Shown here in pieces: positions 8,504-19,264 of a DNA stretch of 64,000 nucleotides (within the stretch, counting starts at the first letter, position 1; every line of letters begins with the position of its first letter). Source of the stretch: Euhalothece natronophila Z-M001 (GTDB lineage Bacteria; Cyanobacteriota; Cyanobacteriia; Cyanobacteriales; Rubidibacteraceae); the NCBI RefSeq assembly GCF_007904085.1, contig NZ_CP042326.1, forward strand, positions 2,108,001 to 2,172,000. The letters are read 5' to 3'. The translations under genes were made by a program, and so were the position numbers. The notes beneath the pieces are model-generated. The model was not told the DNA's origin. It was given only the letters and a program-made list of their open reading frames with translations, and did no database searches.

Positions 8504-8989
8504 GTGATTCTTAATTTTTCGTTCAAGTTCATTGCGAGAAAAGAAAAAATTTGCTGTCAGTTTTCCCTCTATAAGACTTATCGTGTCTTAAGTAACGCAC
8601 CTGTGGATGTGCTTTGGGAGAAACTGATTAACTTAGGGGATGTGTCTTGGAATCCCTTGCTCGATCATACCAATGCCCCACGAGGATTGCAGGCTAAACC
8701 GGGGATTATTTATCAAGCTGTAACCCGACTAACCCCCATTCCCATTCGGGTATTTGTGGAAAAAGTTAGTCCTGGAGAATTGATTAGCCTGCGAGTGCTT
8801 GCCATTCCCGGTATTCAGAATCGAGTCACTTATCAAGTAGAATCAACCTTGATTGGCACTTATGTCTCTTGTTCAATTACTTTAAGAGGTTGGTTATCGC
8901 CGTTTTTATGGTGGATTATTCGCCCTTATGCTTCGCGAGTGGTACGAGAATTAGCTCAGTCTGCCGAATCTACAGAACAAGTGAGTTAA
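8504..8989 (+). CDS. SRPBCC (START/Bet v1-like) family protein
   Basis: A 161-aa protein whose residues 30-150 fit the SRPBCC lipid/ligand-binding fold: a segment like APVDVLWEKLINLGDVSWNPLLDHTNAPRG, then strands ending in a hydrophobic C-terminal helix, WLSPFLWWIIRPYASRVV. I keep the GTG start at 8504 because an AGGAG sequence (8492-8496) is spaced 7 nt before it. Function is unknown; in cyanobacteria such proteins are often polyketide-cyclase-like or membrane-associated. It follows the hemF promoter region in divergent orientation. Confidence 0.65.
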   Translation: MILNFSFKFIARKEKICCQFSLYKTYRVLSNAPVDVLWEKLINLGDVSWNPLLDHTNAPRGLQAKPGIIYQAVTRLTPIPIRVFVEKVSPGELISLRVLAIPGIQNRVTYQVESTLIGTYVSCSITLRGWLSPFLWWIIRPYASRVVRELAQSAESTEQVS

Positions 8990-9169
8990 AGAGGGAGTCA
9001 TTGCTTCTTAGTTTTCTAATCACAAAGGATTCTCTTTTAGCGGTTATAGACTTGTAACCGATACCAACGGTTAATATGTCAAAATAGAAGCGTAACTCGG
9101 AATCAATTTGATCCGTAAGGTATCTTGATCAACAATCCTAGAAATCTACCCTTGGCTCAGGAGAGAACA

Positions 9170-9502
9170 ATGCTACACCGCAAGATTCATAAATTTTGTA
9201 ACGAAGGTCGTGAAGTCTGCATTTTCTTGCGGGATCAACAACGCTGGATAGAGGAAGCACGAATTGTCAGTTTAGAAGGCGACCTAGTAACAGTTCGTTA
9301 TGAAGTCGATGAAGAGGAGGAAATTAGTTCGTGGGAGGAAATTATCCGTATTGAAAGTATTGCTTCTATCACTCATCGTCTCGCGTCAGTGATCCGCTCT
9401 AATGCTGACCCTTTGGTTTCTGATGATTGTCCTGAAGCTGAGCAAATTTATCCCAATCACCCCAATAACAATCCTGATTATCCTCAAGATTCATCTTCTT
9501 GA
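9170..9502 (+). CDS. Conserved cyanobacterial protein, probably DUF6679
   Basis: A 110-aa acidic protein. It begins MLHRKIHKFCNEGREV and continues with a small beta-rich domain (FLRDQQRWIEEARIVSLEGD, then VTVRYEVDEEEEISSWEEII). The tail is Asn/Pro-rich and disordered-looking. An upstream TTG would extend the frame to 9125, but the ATG at 9170 has a good AGGAG at 9159-9163, so I use that. The core resembles a small SH3-like fold binding an unknown ligand; this is inference. Its 3' end overlaps the convergent MBL-fold gene by 19 bp. Confidence 0.65.
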   Translation: MLHRKIHKFCNEGREVCIFLRDQQRWIEEARIVSLEGDLVTVRYEVDEEEEISSWEEIIRIESIASITHRLASVIRSNADPLVSDDCPEAEQIYPNHPNNNPDYPQDSSS

Positions 9503-11112
9503 TTGTCTAGTAAGGGTTCAAACACAGGACAATACCCTTGTGGAGTTACTTGAAATCCATAAAGGGGAGAAGCAGGGTTACGACAATGCTGACGTTTTCG
9601 GTGGCGGCAGTTGCCACAACTTGCGACATCGCGGGGGAGCTTCTCATCACTGGTTTCAGTGATAATTTCTTTTTGGGATAAGCCTCGTAGGACAAGTTCT
9701 TCTCCTTGCCAACGGGCTTTCACTAAGCCAGTATCCGAAAAATTGTGCCAACGGGGATCATTAACAATGCTACTAGGAAGCTGAATATTGATAGTTTTTT
9801 CCGCTTCTTTGACTTCTCCTTCATAGTTAGTTTCTGGGGGAGCAGCAGGTTGAATAAATTGATTCCCAATATGAAGTTCGACTTGTTTTTTGGCTTGAGG
9901 AAGATGGAGATGATAACGATTTTGTAATTCTTCAAGACTGGTGAGATCACTAAGATAGTTTCTGGGACCGTGAATAAAGATTACGTGCTGAGGGCGTAGG
10001 TTATGAATTAGTTGGGTTGTCCCTAAACCATCGCTGTGCTGCGCTAGGAGATAGCTTTGGATGGCGCTGGAAAACTGTTTTTCCCCAAGGGCTGGGGTGG
10101 TAAAATAATCCGGTTGAAAAATGACCCAGTGCTGGTTAGTCTCATAAAAATAATCTTGCCACTGGGAGGTTTCTTCGACAAGGATAATGGCAGGATGTTG
10201 ATCAAGGGGAGAGTCGGGAGTAAGGGGTTGAACTCGCGGGCGTACGCGATCATCCCAAAATAAAGGTTGATGCTTGGCAAAGTTTTGCACAGATGCGGGA
10301 AGATGAGGCAAAATTTCTAAGTAGGCTTCACAGGCTTTACTAATGGTTTCATCTACCCAAATATCAAGTTCTCGTCCTGTAAATTGATGATGAGAGCGTA
10401 GTAGGACTAAAATTTCTTGGGCAAGTCCAAAAAATGGCACGGGTAAAATAATGTTATACCCTTGATCTAAGGCTTCACTCAATCGCCCCATTAATTGATT
10501 TTCTTGTTGGCGACGATGAGGATGGCGAGCTGTGCCATAACTACCTTCTACAATTAGAATATCAGGGAAAAAACTCCGTAATTCTTCTAGAGATAATCCT
10601 TCTGCTAACCTAGAATTGGAAAGGAAAAAGTCTCCTGTATAAAGAATGCGATAAGATTGTTGGTGACTGGTATAAGTTAGCGCGATCGCGCAAGCTCCTG
10701 GTAAATGACCCGCAGGATATAATTCCACCACTAAATTATCTGCTAAAGCAACACGCGATCGCGTTGGAAGAGCTTGGGCTAAAGCTGGAATATGAGGCTC
10801 TTCTAGCCAATTGAGGGGAAGTAATTGCACTGTTACTTCACTAGCATAAATCGGGATATCAGGAAAATGACGATGGAGCGGGAGTAATCCCCGAGCATGA
10901 TCCCAATGAGCATGGCTACACAACACCCAATCCACAGGAGGAGAATCAGTTTCCACTAAATCTTTAACATTAGCGAGACCACAATCAAGGAGTAAGCGAT
11001 GTTCTCCTATTTGCAGTAAAAAACAAACCCCTTCCCCCTGATTTCCCACTGCATAGGGGTAGCAAAACAGTGGAATTTCGTCATTATTAAAGGAAGAAGG
11101 TGGTTGACTCAT
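9484..11112 (-). CDS. MBL-fold hydrolase of beta-CASP type with C-terminal cysteine cluster
   Basis: A 542-aa metallo-beta-lactamase-fold protein. The metal site HAHWDH is at residues 67-72, with further ligands probably His136 (AGHLPGAC) and Asp161 (LYTGDFFLSN). VEGSYGTARHP at 188-198 resembles the beta-CASP family's motif, and FIHGPRNYLSDL near 376 the late His motif, suggesting an RNA- or nucleic-acid-processing nuclease. The last 40 residues hold four cysteines (CGNCRHRKRQHC...GYC) that could bind zinc. It has no signal peptide. Its exact role is unknown; it is not one of the standard RNase J proteins, which are shorter in this region and lack the Cys tail. Confidence 0.72.
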   Translation of the reverse strand: MSQPPSSFNNDEIPLFCYPYAVGNQGEGVCFLLQIGEHRLLLDCGLANVKDLVETDSPPVDWVLCSHAHWDHARGLLPLHRHFPDIPIYASEVTVQLLPLNWLEEPHIPALAQALPTRSRVALADNLVVELYPAGHLPGACAIALTYTSHQQSYRILYTGDFFLSNSRLAEGLSLEELRSFFPDILIVEGSYGTARHPHRRQQENQLMGRLSEALDQGYNIILPVPFFGLAQEILVLLRSHHQFTGRELDIWVDETISKACEAYLEILPHLPASVQNFAKHQPLFWDDRVRPRVQPLTPDSPLDQHPAIILVEETSQWQDYFYETNQHWVIFQPDYFTTPALGEKQFSSAIQSYLLAQHSDGLGTTQLIHNLRPQHVIFIHGPRNYLSDLTSLEELQNRYHLHLPQAKKQVELHIGNQFIQPAAPPETNYEGEVKEAEKTINIQLPSSIVNDPRWHNFSDTGLVKARWQGEELVLRGLSQKEIITETSDEKLPRDVASCGNCRHRKRQHCRNPASPLYGFQVTPQGYCPVFEPLLDNQEDES

Positions 11113-11138
11113 GCTTCATCCCCCAAAAATATCTTTAA

Positions 11139-11261
11139 TTAATGAGCCGAGCCGTTGCCATGATAATTTTCGGAATCATAGAAACCGTTTTTTGTCCCAA
11201 AAAAGAGAGTAGAAACAATAAATAAACCGGATAGAACGACTAAAATTAACTTAATATCCAT
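11139..11261 (-). CDS. Small single-span membrane protein, 40 aa
   Basis: A short ORF of 40 codons, ATG at 11261, with AGGAATG upstream overlap weak as a ribosome site (CATTCCT precedes the ATG on the sense strand). The protein begins MDIKLILVVLSGLFIVSTLF, a clear transmembrane helix at about residues 4-22, followed by FGTKNGFYDSENYHGNGSAH, a polar tail rich in Asn, Gly and His. The helix-plus-patterned-tail design looks like the tiny thylakoid proteins of cyanobacteria, and I believe similar sequences occur in other species, but I cannot name a family. It sits between the MBL gene (same strand, downstream) and the yihY gene. Confidence 0.55.
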   Translation of the reverse strand: MDIKLILVVLSGLFIVSTLFFGTKNGFYDSENYHGNGSAH

Positions 11262-11309
11262 AGGAATGACAACTTCTGGTTAAACTAAAACTATTCATCT
11301 TAGAAACCA

Positions 11310-12254
11310 TTGTATCTTGAAGCGATTTCATTGGAGAAAAGAACATTGAGACATTTAAAGGAGTTATTCGCCCTACTCAAAGAAACCTTTACCCAGTGGT
11401 TAGGGCATAAAGCTCCTCGTTTAGCAGCTGCGCTTGCCTATTATATGGTTTTTTCTCTTTCTCCTATGATCATTATTGCAATTGCTATTGCTGGGGCAAT
11501 TTTCGGTGAAGATGCAGCACGGGGTCAAATTGTTGCCCAAATGAGTGATGTAGTGGGAGAAGAAGCAGCTAATATTATGGAGAGAGCAATTGCTAATGCT
11601 AGCCGACCGGATTTAAGTAATTTTGCTTCTCTTATTAGCTTGGGAGTTTTATTTTTTGCAGCTTCAGGTGTATTTGCTCAACTTCAAGATGCTCTGAATA
11701 CCATTTGGGGAGTACAGCCTAAACCGGGACTAGTCGTAAGACAATTTATCGTCAAACGCATTATTTCCTTTGCGATTGTTGTGGGTATTGGCTTTTTAGT
11801 CATTTTATCGCTATTTTTTAGTGCTGCGATAACAACGCTCATTCAACTGGAATTAATTCCAGGATTGTCTGAATTATGGCAATATATTTCTACTGTCATT
11901 TCTTTTGTCTTAACAACAATTTTATTTGCCCTGATTTTTAGATTTCTTCCTGATGCTAAAGTATCTTGGAGTGATGTTTGGATTGGCGCAATTATTACTT
12001 CCGTTTTGTTTGGAATTGGTCGTTGGTTATTAGAGTGGTATTTTGCTAGAACAGGCTTTGGTTCGACTTATGGGGCAGCTGGCTCTTTAATCGTCCTTTT
12101 AGCTTGGGTTTATTATTCAGCACAAATTCTGTTTTTGGGAGCAGAATTTACCGAAGTTTATGCCCGTAAATATGGATCGCGGATTACTCCAAATCGTTAT
12201 TCTGTGAAAGTAACCACAACTCCGATTGAATATCCTGAAGAGGACGAACAATAA
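11310..12254 (+). CDS. YihY/BrkB family integral membrane protein
   Basis: Integral inner-membrane protein of the YihY/virulence-factor-BrkB family, about 314 aa, with six or so membrane segments. The family opening is present: KAPRLAAALAYYMVFSLSPM at residues 34-53, then IGAIIT..FGIGRWLLEWYFART and YGAAGSLIVLLAWVYYSAQI near the C-terminus, ending GAEFTEVYAR. Despite an old RNase BN label, the family has no proven enzymatic role. The first codon is TTG at 11310; a start at a downstream TTG is possible, as no strong ribosome site separates them. Confidence 0.85.
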   Translation: MYLEAISLEKRTLRHLKELFALLKETFTQWLGHKAPRLAAALAYYMVFSLSPMIIIAIAIAGAIFGEDAARGQIVAQMSDVVGEEAANIMERAIANASRPDLSNFASLISLGVLFFAASGVFAQLQDALNTIWGVQPKPGLVVRQFIVKRIISFAIVVGIGFLVILSLFFSAAITTLIQLELIPGLSELWQYISTVISFVLTTILFALIFRFLPDAKVSWSDVWIGAIITSVLFGIGRWLLEWYFARTGFGSTYGAAGSLIVLLAWVYYSAQILFLGAEFTEVYARKYGSRITPNRYSVKVTTTPIEYPEEDEQ

Positions 12255-12255
12255 T

Positions 12256-12300
12256 TGTCATTAGTCATTGGTCATTGGTTTACAAACAACAAAGGACGAA
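12256..12300 (+). repeat. Modular heptamer repeat (TCATTAG / AAAGGAC type)
   Basis: Three TCATTAG/TCATTGG heptamers, then TTTACAAACAAC, then AAAGGACGAA. It lies between yihY and trpB. The same two modules, in the same order and with the same linker, recur at the other heptamer-repeat sites of this window. Confidence 0.8.
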
Positions 12301-12356
12301 TTTTTTCAATATTCGATAAGATAGAGGGTGCTATCGCAACAGTTTAAGGAAAGCAA

Positions 12357-13589
12357 GTGACAGTATCCTCAGTTCCATTTCAATCTCAATATCCTGATGC
12401 AAAAGGGCGCTTTGGTGAATTTGGCGGTAAATATGTTCCTGAAACCCTAATTTGCGCTCTTAGTGAATTAGAAAGTGCTTACCAAGAAATTCGCAATAAT
12501 CGCGATTTTCAGCAACAGTTAAAACAATTATTACACGATTATGTGGGACGACCGAGTCCTTTGTATTTTGCCGAACGTCTGAGTGAATACTATCAGCAAC
12601 CCGATGGCACTTCCCCTCAAATTTATCTGAAGCGAGAAGACTTAAATCATACTGGGGCGCATAAAATTAATAACGCGATCGCGCAGGTGCTACTTGCCCG
12701 TAAAATGGGAAAAAAGCGTATTATTGCTGAAACAGGAGCCGGTCAGCATGGGGTCGCCACTGCCACAGTTTGCGCTCGCTTTGGCTTGGAGTGCGTAATT
12801 TATATGGGGGTTCAAGATATGGAACGGCAAGCCCTCAATGTCTTTCGGATGGAACTGATGGGGGCAAAAGTTGAACCCGTAGAAGCTGGCAATGGAACCC
12901 TGAAAGATGCCACTTCCCAAGCAATTCGAGACTGGGTCACCAATGTAGAAACCACTCACTATATTTTAGGCTCTGTGGCGGGTCCTCATCCCTATCCCAT
13001 GATAGTCCGTGATTTTCATGCGGTTATTGGGGAAGAAACACGCTATCAATGTCAAGAAAAGTGGGGGGGACTTCCTGATATTCTCTTAGCTTGTGTGGGC
13101 GGCGGCTCTAATGCCATGGGATTATTTTCTGAGTTTGTCTCGGAATCCTCAGTTCGCCTCATTGGTGTAGAAGCAGCCGGAGAAGGGGTTAATGGTAGTA
13201 AACACGCTGCTACCTTAACTAAAGGAACACCGGGGGTTCTTCATGGAGCCATGAGCTATTTACTGCAAGATGAAGATGGACAGGTAACGGAAGCCCATTC
13301 GATTAGTGCAGGGCTAGACTACCCAGGCGTGGGCCCTGAACATAGTTATATGAAAGATAATGGTCGTGCTGAATACTATAGTGTCACTGATGCAGAAGCA
13401 GTAGAAGCCTTTCAAAGAGTCTCTCGTTTAGAAGGAATTATTCCCGCTTTAGAAACAGCTCATGCTTTTGCCTATCTAGAAAAGCTTTGTCCTCAGTTAT
13501 CAGGATCGCCCAAAATTGTGATTAATTGTTCAGGGCGTGGGGATAAAGATGTGCAAACGGTAGCAAAATATTTAGAGGAGCAGGGTTAG
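12357..13589 (+). CDS. trpB: Tryptophan synthase beta chain
   Basis: Condenses indole with serine to give tryptophan, using PLP. 410 aa with GTG start. Conserved landmarks: [16 protein letters not shown] at residues 18-33, PLP lysine 103 in [24 protein letters not shown] after it, the phosphate-binding GGGSNAMG loop near 246, and the C-terminal [11 protein letters not shown] trpA partner is not adjacent, as is common in cyanobacteria where trp genes are dispersed. The downstream exonuclease gene begins 11 bp after its stop and may be co-transcribed. Confidence 0.97.
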   Translation: MTVSSVPFQSQYPDAKGRFGEFGGKYVPETLICALSELESAYQEIRNNRDFQQQLKQLLHDYVGRPSPLYFAERLSEYYQQPDGTSPQIYLKREDLNHTGAHKINNAIAQVLLARKMGKKRIIAETGAGQHGVATATVCARFGLECVIYMGVQDMERQALNVFRMELMGAKVEPVEAGNGTLKDATSQAIRDWVTNVETTHYILGSVAGPHPYPMIVRDFHAVIGEETRYQCQEKWGGLPDILLACVGGGSNAMGLFSEFVSESSVRLIGVEAAGEGVNGSKHAATLTKGTPGVLHGAMSYLLQDEDGQVTEAHSISAGLDYPGVGPEHSYMKDNGRAEYYSVTDAEAVEAFQRVSRLEGIIPALETAHAFAYLEKLCPQLSGSPKIVINCSGRGDKDVQTVAKYLEEQG

Positions 13590-13599
13590 AGGAGAAAAA

Positions 13600-14229
13600 A
13601 TGGATTTATCGAAATTACAGGTTTGTGATCAAGACTTATCAGAAGATTCCTTAAAGCAATATTTAGCCAGTGAAGCGATTGCCGTCGATACCGAAACGAT
13701 GGGGCTAAAACCGAAGCGCGATCGGCTTTGCTTGGTACAACTGTGTGATGTTGATGGCAATGTCACCATGATTAGAATTGCTAAAGGACAAACTCAAGCC
13801 GAGAACCTCAAAAAATTAATGGCAGCCTCGAATGTATTAAAGGTATTTCACTTTGCTCGGTTTGATGTTGCCCAGCTTTATCATACCTTTGGGGTGATGA
13901 CCGATCCCATTTTTTGTACAAAAATTGCCAGTAAAATGGCGCGAACATATACCTCTAGTCACGGCTTAAAAACTTTAGTACAAGAGTTAGAAAAAATAGA
14001 GTTAGATAAAAGCTCTCAAAGCTCTGACTGGGGAAATGCCCACAATTTATCTCGAGAACAGTTGAGTTATGCCGCTAATGATGTTCGGTATTTAATTAGC
14101 ATGAAAGCGAAACTACAGCAAATGCTAGAAAGAGAAGAGCGTTGGGAGTTGGCACAAGAGTGTTTTAAATGCATTCCCACATTTGTAAAGCTAGATTTGC
14201 GACAATTTGACGGCATTTTTGAGCATTAA
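13600..14229 (+). CDS. RNase D-like 3'-5' exonuclease (DEDDy)
   Basis: A 209-aa protein consisting essentially of one DEDD exonuclease domain. Motif Exo I is VDTETMGL (Asp30, Glu32), Exo II lies in FHFARFDVAQL, and Exo III is YAANDVRYL with the Tyr four residues before the Asp, marking the DEDDy subgroup. HRDC domains found in E. coli RNase D are missing, so this is the short cyanobacterial/plant type, probably a tRNA or small RNA 3'-trimming enzyme. A GGAG sequence lies 6 bp upstream of the ATG. It follows trpB closely and precedes the ATP synthase operon. Confidence 0.88.
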   Translation: MDLSKLQVCDQDLSEDSLKQYLASEAIAVDTETMGLKPKRDRLCLVQLCDVDGNVTMIRIAKGQTQAENLKKLMAASNVLKVFHFARFDVAQLYHTFGVMTDPIFCTKIASKMARTYTSSHGLKTLVQELEKIELDKSSQSSDWGNAHNLSREQLSYAANDVRYLISMKAKLQQMLEREERWELAQECFKCIPTFVKLDLRQFDGIFEH

Positions 14230-14305
14230 GCTCGTAACCTTTCCCTCTCAGAATACTAGATAAATTTCCAGAAGATTAAAGAATTGTAACTAGACCGTGA
14301 TATGA

Positions 14306-14797
14306 TTGCTCGTGGCTCGTTTAAGTAACGTCATAACCCGAACCAAGGATTCAAGTGTGAGTTCACCGATGTCAGCACCTGAAACAACCGACAGCCCTAC
14401 TTCTGAGGCGAGTGAAGAGACAAACTCTGATCGCGCCATGACTGAGTTTTACCAACTCCAACGTAATCTTTATTTGGTTATGTTGGGGTTAACAGTGGTA
14501 ATTTTTGTCTCCGTGTGGGTCGCTTATTCAGGAAATACCGCACTCAATTACTTATTGGGCGCTTGTGCTGGCTTATTATACTTTCGTCGCTTGGCACGGG
14601 ATATTGAAGGGCTAGGCGTTTCTAAACAAGGAGTTGGATTTGGTAGCGTCCGTCTCGCGATTTTTATCGCTGTGATGGTTGTAGCCGCTCAACTCGAACG
14701 TCTAGCTATTTTGCCCGTATTTTTGGGATTTATGACTTATAAAGCAGCCATTATTGTTTACGTGGTGCAAACCACCCTTTTCCCAAAGGGGAAATAA
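14306..14797 (+). CDS. atpI: ATP synthase protein I
   Basis: First gene of the atp cluster (called atp1 in cyanobacteria). This small membrane protein helps assemble the c-ring and is not essential in most species. Up to 163 aa, with four predicted helices in residues 50-155 (for example LYLVMLGLTVVIFVSVWVAY, then ALNYLLGACAGLLYFRRL). The N-terminal 45 residues are Ser/Thr/Glu-rich and hydrophilic. Start is uncertain: TTG at 14306, GTG at 14312 and ATG at 14369 are all in frame with no clear ribosome site; the ATG would give 142 aa, nearer to family length. Confidence 0.85.
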   Translation: MLVARLSNVITRTKDSSVSSPMSAPETTDSPTSEASEETNSDRAMTEFYQLQRNLYLVMLGLTVVIFVSVWVAYSGNTALNYLLGACAGLLYFRRLARDIEGLGVSKQGVGFGSVRLAIFIAVMVVAAQLERLAILPVFLGFMTYKAAIIVYVVQTTLFPKGK

Positions 14798-14849
14798 GCC
14801 AAACTTGGCGTAAACTGACTGTTTGATTAACCACGGGGAAACTTGCTCC

Positions 14850-15599
14850 ATGACAACCTTGTTAGATGCAATTAAAATTACCCCTACTTTTCCCCTCGCT
14901 GAATTAGAAGTTGGGGAACACTTCTACTGGGAAATCGGTAACTTTACCATTCACGGCCAAGTTTTTTTAACCTCTTGGTTTGTGATTGCTTTACTGTTAA
15001 TCTTTAGTTTTCTGGGGACTCGTAACTTACAGCGAGTGCCCAGTGGACTGCAAAATTTCCTAGAATATGCCCTCGACTTCATTCGCGACATTGCGAAAAC
15101 TCAAATCGGTGAGAAAGAATATCGCCCGTGGGTGCCGTTTATTGGAACTTTGTTTTTATTTATCTTTGTTTCCAATTGGTCAGGAGCACTCTTTCCTTGG
15201 AAAGTGATTGAAATTCCACATAGTGAATTAGCAGCTCCGACTAATGATATTAATACAACGGTGGCTCTGGCGTTATTAACTTCTCTCGCTTACTTCTACG
15301 CGGGGATTAGTAAACGGGGAATCGGTTACTTTAAAAAGTACATTGAACCTACTCCCATTCTCTTACCGATTAATATTCTGGAAGAGTTTAGCAAACCTAT
15401 CTCCCTTAGTTTCCGACTTTTTGGTAATATTCTTGCGGATGAGTTGGTGGTTGCGGTATTAGTTCTACTAGTGCCACTATTTGTTCCCTTACCAGTAATG
15501 GCGTTGGGACTCTTTACCAGTGCCATTCAGGCGTTGATTTTTGCAACCCTGGCTGGGGCTTACATTGGTGAGTCTCTAGAACATGGTGAGGAAGAATAA
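14850..15599 (+). CDS. atpB: ATP synthase subunit a
   Basis: Fo subunit a, which forms the proton half-channels beside the c-ring in the thylakoid membrane. 249 aa from the ATG at 14850; an upstream TTG (14823) extends the frame but would add an atypical leader. The conserved helix [17 protein letters not shown] contains the essential Arg. Other marks are NWSGALFPW and the C-terminal [19 protein letters not shown]. Second gene of the operon; the spacer to the c-subunit gene is 126 bp. Confidence 0.96.
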   Translation: MTTLLDAIKITPTFPLAELEVGEHFYWEIGNFTIHGQVFLTSWFVIALLLIFSFLGTRNLQRVPSGLQNFLEYALDFIRDIAKTQIGEKEYRPWVPFIGTLFLFIFVSNWSGALFPWKVIEIPHSELAAPTNDINTTVALALLTSLAYFYAGISKRGIGYFKKYIEPTPILLPINILEEFSKPISLSFRLFGNILADELVVAVLVLLVPLFVPLPVMALGLFTSAIQALIFATLAGAYIGESLEHGEEE

Positions 15600-15656
15600 A
15601 AAAAAACTTGGTCAGACTACTTGCTTAATTTGCCATTTCATGACCATGCTGTTAGT

Positions 15657-15672
15657 ATCCGTTTTTACGGAT
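15657..15672 (+). promoter_or_regulatory. Intercistronic stem-loop between subunits a and c
   Basis: Perfect 6-bp hairpin (ATCCGT/ACGGAT, four-T loop) in the 126-bp gap upstream of atpE. It has no following T-run, so it is more likely an mRNA processing or stability element than a terminator. Inference only. Confidence 0.35.
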
Positions 15673-15707
15673 TCGATTTACCTTTGAGTACACCCAAATC
15701 AAATTAA

Positions 15708-15971
<264 letters not shown>

Positions 15972-15984
15972 GGTTTAGAAGCGG

Positions 15985-16014
15985 TGAGGGTGGGCAACTC
16001 CCATCCTCATTTTT
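15985..16014 (+). terminator. Terminator-like stem-loop after atpE
   Basis: A 10-bp stem (TGAGGGTGGG with CCCATCCTCA, one G.U pair) with a five-base loop, directly followed by five T residues. It meets the criteria for an intrinsic terminator but sits inside the operon, so it probably terminates only part of the transcripts. Confidence 0.65.
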
Positions 16015-16051
16015 GTTGACATAAGCGTACATAACAATCACCATCTGAGAA

Positions 16052-16546
16052 ATGACAAACTGGATGATTTTACTGGCAGCTGAAGCGGTAGAAACCACAA
16101 AAGAGGGGGGATTGTTTGATTTTGATGCCACTCTCCCTTTAATGGCAGTGCAATTCTTGGTTTTGGTGGCCCTCTTGAATGTCTTATTTTATAAGCCTTT
16201 AACACGCGTGTTAGATGAACGGGATGACTATGTTCGCAAAAACCTTAATCAAGCGAAGGAAAATGCGAAAAAGTCAGAAGAACTAGCGCAAAAGTTTGAG
16301 GAGCAATTAAAGGACGCACGGCGAGAGTCGCAAGAGATCATTGCCAAAGCACAGGCGGAGGCTCAAGAAGAAGCGTCAAAAAATATTGCTCAAGCTCAAC
16401 AAGAGGTACAAGCCCAACGAGAAAAAGCAACTGCTGAAATTGAAGCCCAAAAGAGAGAGGCTCTGCAATCCCTAGAATCACAGGTGGATACTCTTAGCCA
16501 TCAAGTTTTGGACAAATTAGTGGGGAGAGATCTAGTCAAACGCTAG
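16052..16546 (+). CDS. atpG: ATP synthase subunit b' (second b-type stator subunit)
   Basis: Subunit b' of the split peripheral stalk found in cyanobacteria and chloroplasts, 164 aa. One membrane helix (residues 26-47, [20 protein letters not shown]) is followed by a long charged coiled coil ([20 protein letters not shown] and onward). The order c, b', b, delta is diagnostic of cyanobacterial atp operons. The symbol atpG is used for b' in cyanobacterial nomenclature, whereas the same symbol means gamma in other bacteria; b' is sometimes also called atpF2. Confidence 0.94.
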   Translation: MTNWMILLAAEAVETTKEGGLFDFDATLPLMAVQFLVLVALLNVLFYKPLTRVLDERDDYVRKNLNQAKENAKKSEELAQKFEEQLKDARRESQEIIAKAQAEAQEEASKNIAQAQQEVQAQREKATAEIEAQKREALQSLESQVDTLSHQVLDKLVGRDLVKR

Positions 16547-16600
16547 GGTATGCTCTCCTATAAAAACAGACGATTAATGTAAATTAAAGGATAAAGTGCG

Positions 16601-17137
16601 ATGATGGGGATGTTTTCTTACTTCCTCGCAACCGAAGCTGCAGAGGAAGGCTTTGGACTGAATTTTGATATTCTTGAGACCAATATAATTAACTTGGCGA
16701 TTATTATCGCAGTTTTATTTTACTTTGGTCGTAAATTTTTGGGTAATAATCTTTCTCGGCGTCGTTCTCAAATTGAAGAGGAAATTACTGATGTCGAAAA
16801 ACGAGCAGAAAAAGCCACTGCCGATTTAAAAGAGGCAGAACGGAAATTAGCTGAAGCCCAAAAAGAAATTGAGAATATCCGCAACTCAGCCCAAGAAAGT
16901 GCGAAAAAAGCAAAAGAGCGGATTTTAGCGGAAAATGCTAAAGAGGTAGAGCGGATTAAAGAGGCGGCTATTCAAGATTTGGATGCGGAAAGAGAACGGG
17001 CGGTAGCTGAAATTAAGCAGTATATTGCTCGTTTGGCTTTGGAAAAAGTGGAATCTGAATTGCGAAACCGCTTAGATCAATCTGCTCAAGAGAAGTTAAT
17101 TGACCGCTCTCTAGCTCAATTAGGAGGAGGGAGATGA
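16601..17137 (+). CDS. atpF: ATP synthase subunit b
   Basis: Stator subunit b, 178 aa. The membrane span is LETNIINLAIIIAVLFYFGR around residues 25-44, followed by a long Lys/Glu/Ala-rich coiled coil that dimerises with b'. The conserved pattern LGNNLSRRRSQIEEEI follows the membrane. The start has three clustered ATGs (MMGM), and the first is used here. Its stop overlaps the start of the delta gene (ATGA), indicating translational coupling. Confidence 0.95.
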   Translation: MMGMFSYFLATEAAEEGFGLNFDILETNIINLAIIIAVLFYFGRKFLGNNLSRRRSQIEEEITDVEKRAEKATADLKEAERKLAEAQKEIENIRNSAQESAKKAKERILAENAKEVERIKEAAIQDLDAERERAVAEIKQYIARLALEKVESELRNRLDQSAQEKLIDRSLAQLGGGR

Positions 17138-17697
17138 GAGAAAATACACTCATGAGCGCAGAAGTGGTTGAACCTTATGCTGAGGCCTTAATGTCCTTGG
17201 CAGATTCTCAAAATCTAGTAGAACGGTTTGGGAATGAGGCAAAAGAACTACTGTCTGCCCTAAAAGGATCACAGGAGTTACAACAGTTTTTGGCCAGTCC
17301 TGTAATTAAAATTGAGGATAAGAAAGCTGTTTTAAAACAGGTGGCTGGCGAGGGATTACATCACTATTTGTTGAACTTCTTGCAGTTGGTCATTGATAAA
17401 AAACGAACTGCTTTTTTAACAAGCATTCTGGAGCAGTTTTTAGCTCGCGTACGCGAACGCACTTCTACGGTTTTGGCACAGGTCACTTCGGTGACTGAGT
17501 TAAACCAACAACAGCGCGATCGCGTTAAAGAACAAGTAAAAGCCATGACCAATGCTCGGGATGTGGAATTAGAAACTTCTCTGGATCCTGATTTAATTGG
17601 TGGGGTTGTGATTAAAGTTGGCTCACAAGTGCTTGATGCTAGCTTGAAAGGACAACTCCGTCGTATCGGCTTAAGTTTAGAAGTTACGGCTTCATAA
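17134..17697 (+). CDS. atpH: ATP synthase subunit delta
   Basis: F1 delta subunit (OSCP type) that joins the stator to the alpha3beta3 head. 187 aa. The N-terminal helical domain begins VEPYAEALMSLADSQNLV, and the C-terminal portion has the family signature around LDPDLIGGVVIKVGSQVLD, SLKGQLRRIGLSLE. The ATG at 17134, inside the ATGA overlap, is supported by a very strong AGGAGGAGGGAG just upstream; the ATG at 17152 has no such site. A HIP1 octamer is inside the gene. Confidence 0.95.
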   Translation: MRENTLMSAEVVEPYAEALMSLADSQNLVERFGNEAKELLSALKGSQELQQFLASPVIKIEDKKAVLKQVAGEGLHHYLLNFLQLVIDKKRTAFLTSILEQFLARVRERTSTVLAQVTSVTELNQQQRDRVKEQVKAMTNARDVELETSLDPDLIGGVVIKVGSQVLDASLKGQLRRIGLSLEVTAS

Positions 17698-17736
17698 CAA
17701 CAAACAACAAAGATTAGATGACATCATAAGGGATAA

Positions 17737-19260
<1,524 letters not shown>

Positions 19261-19264
19261 GTTT

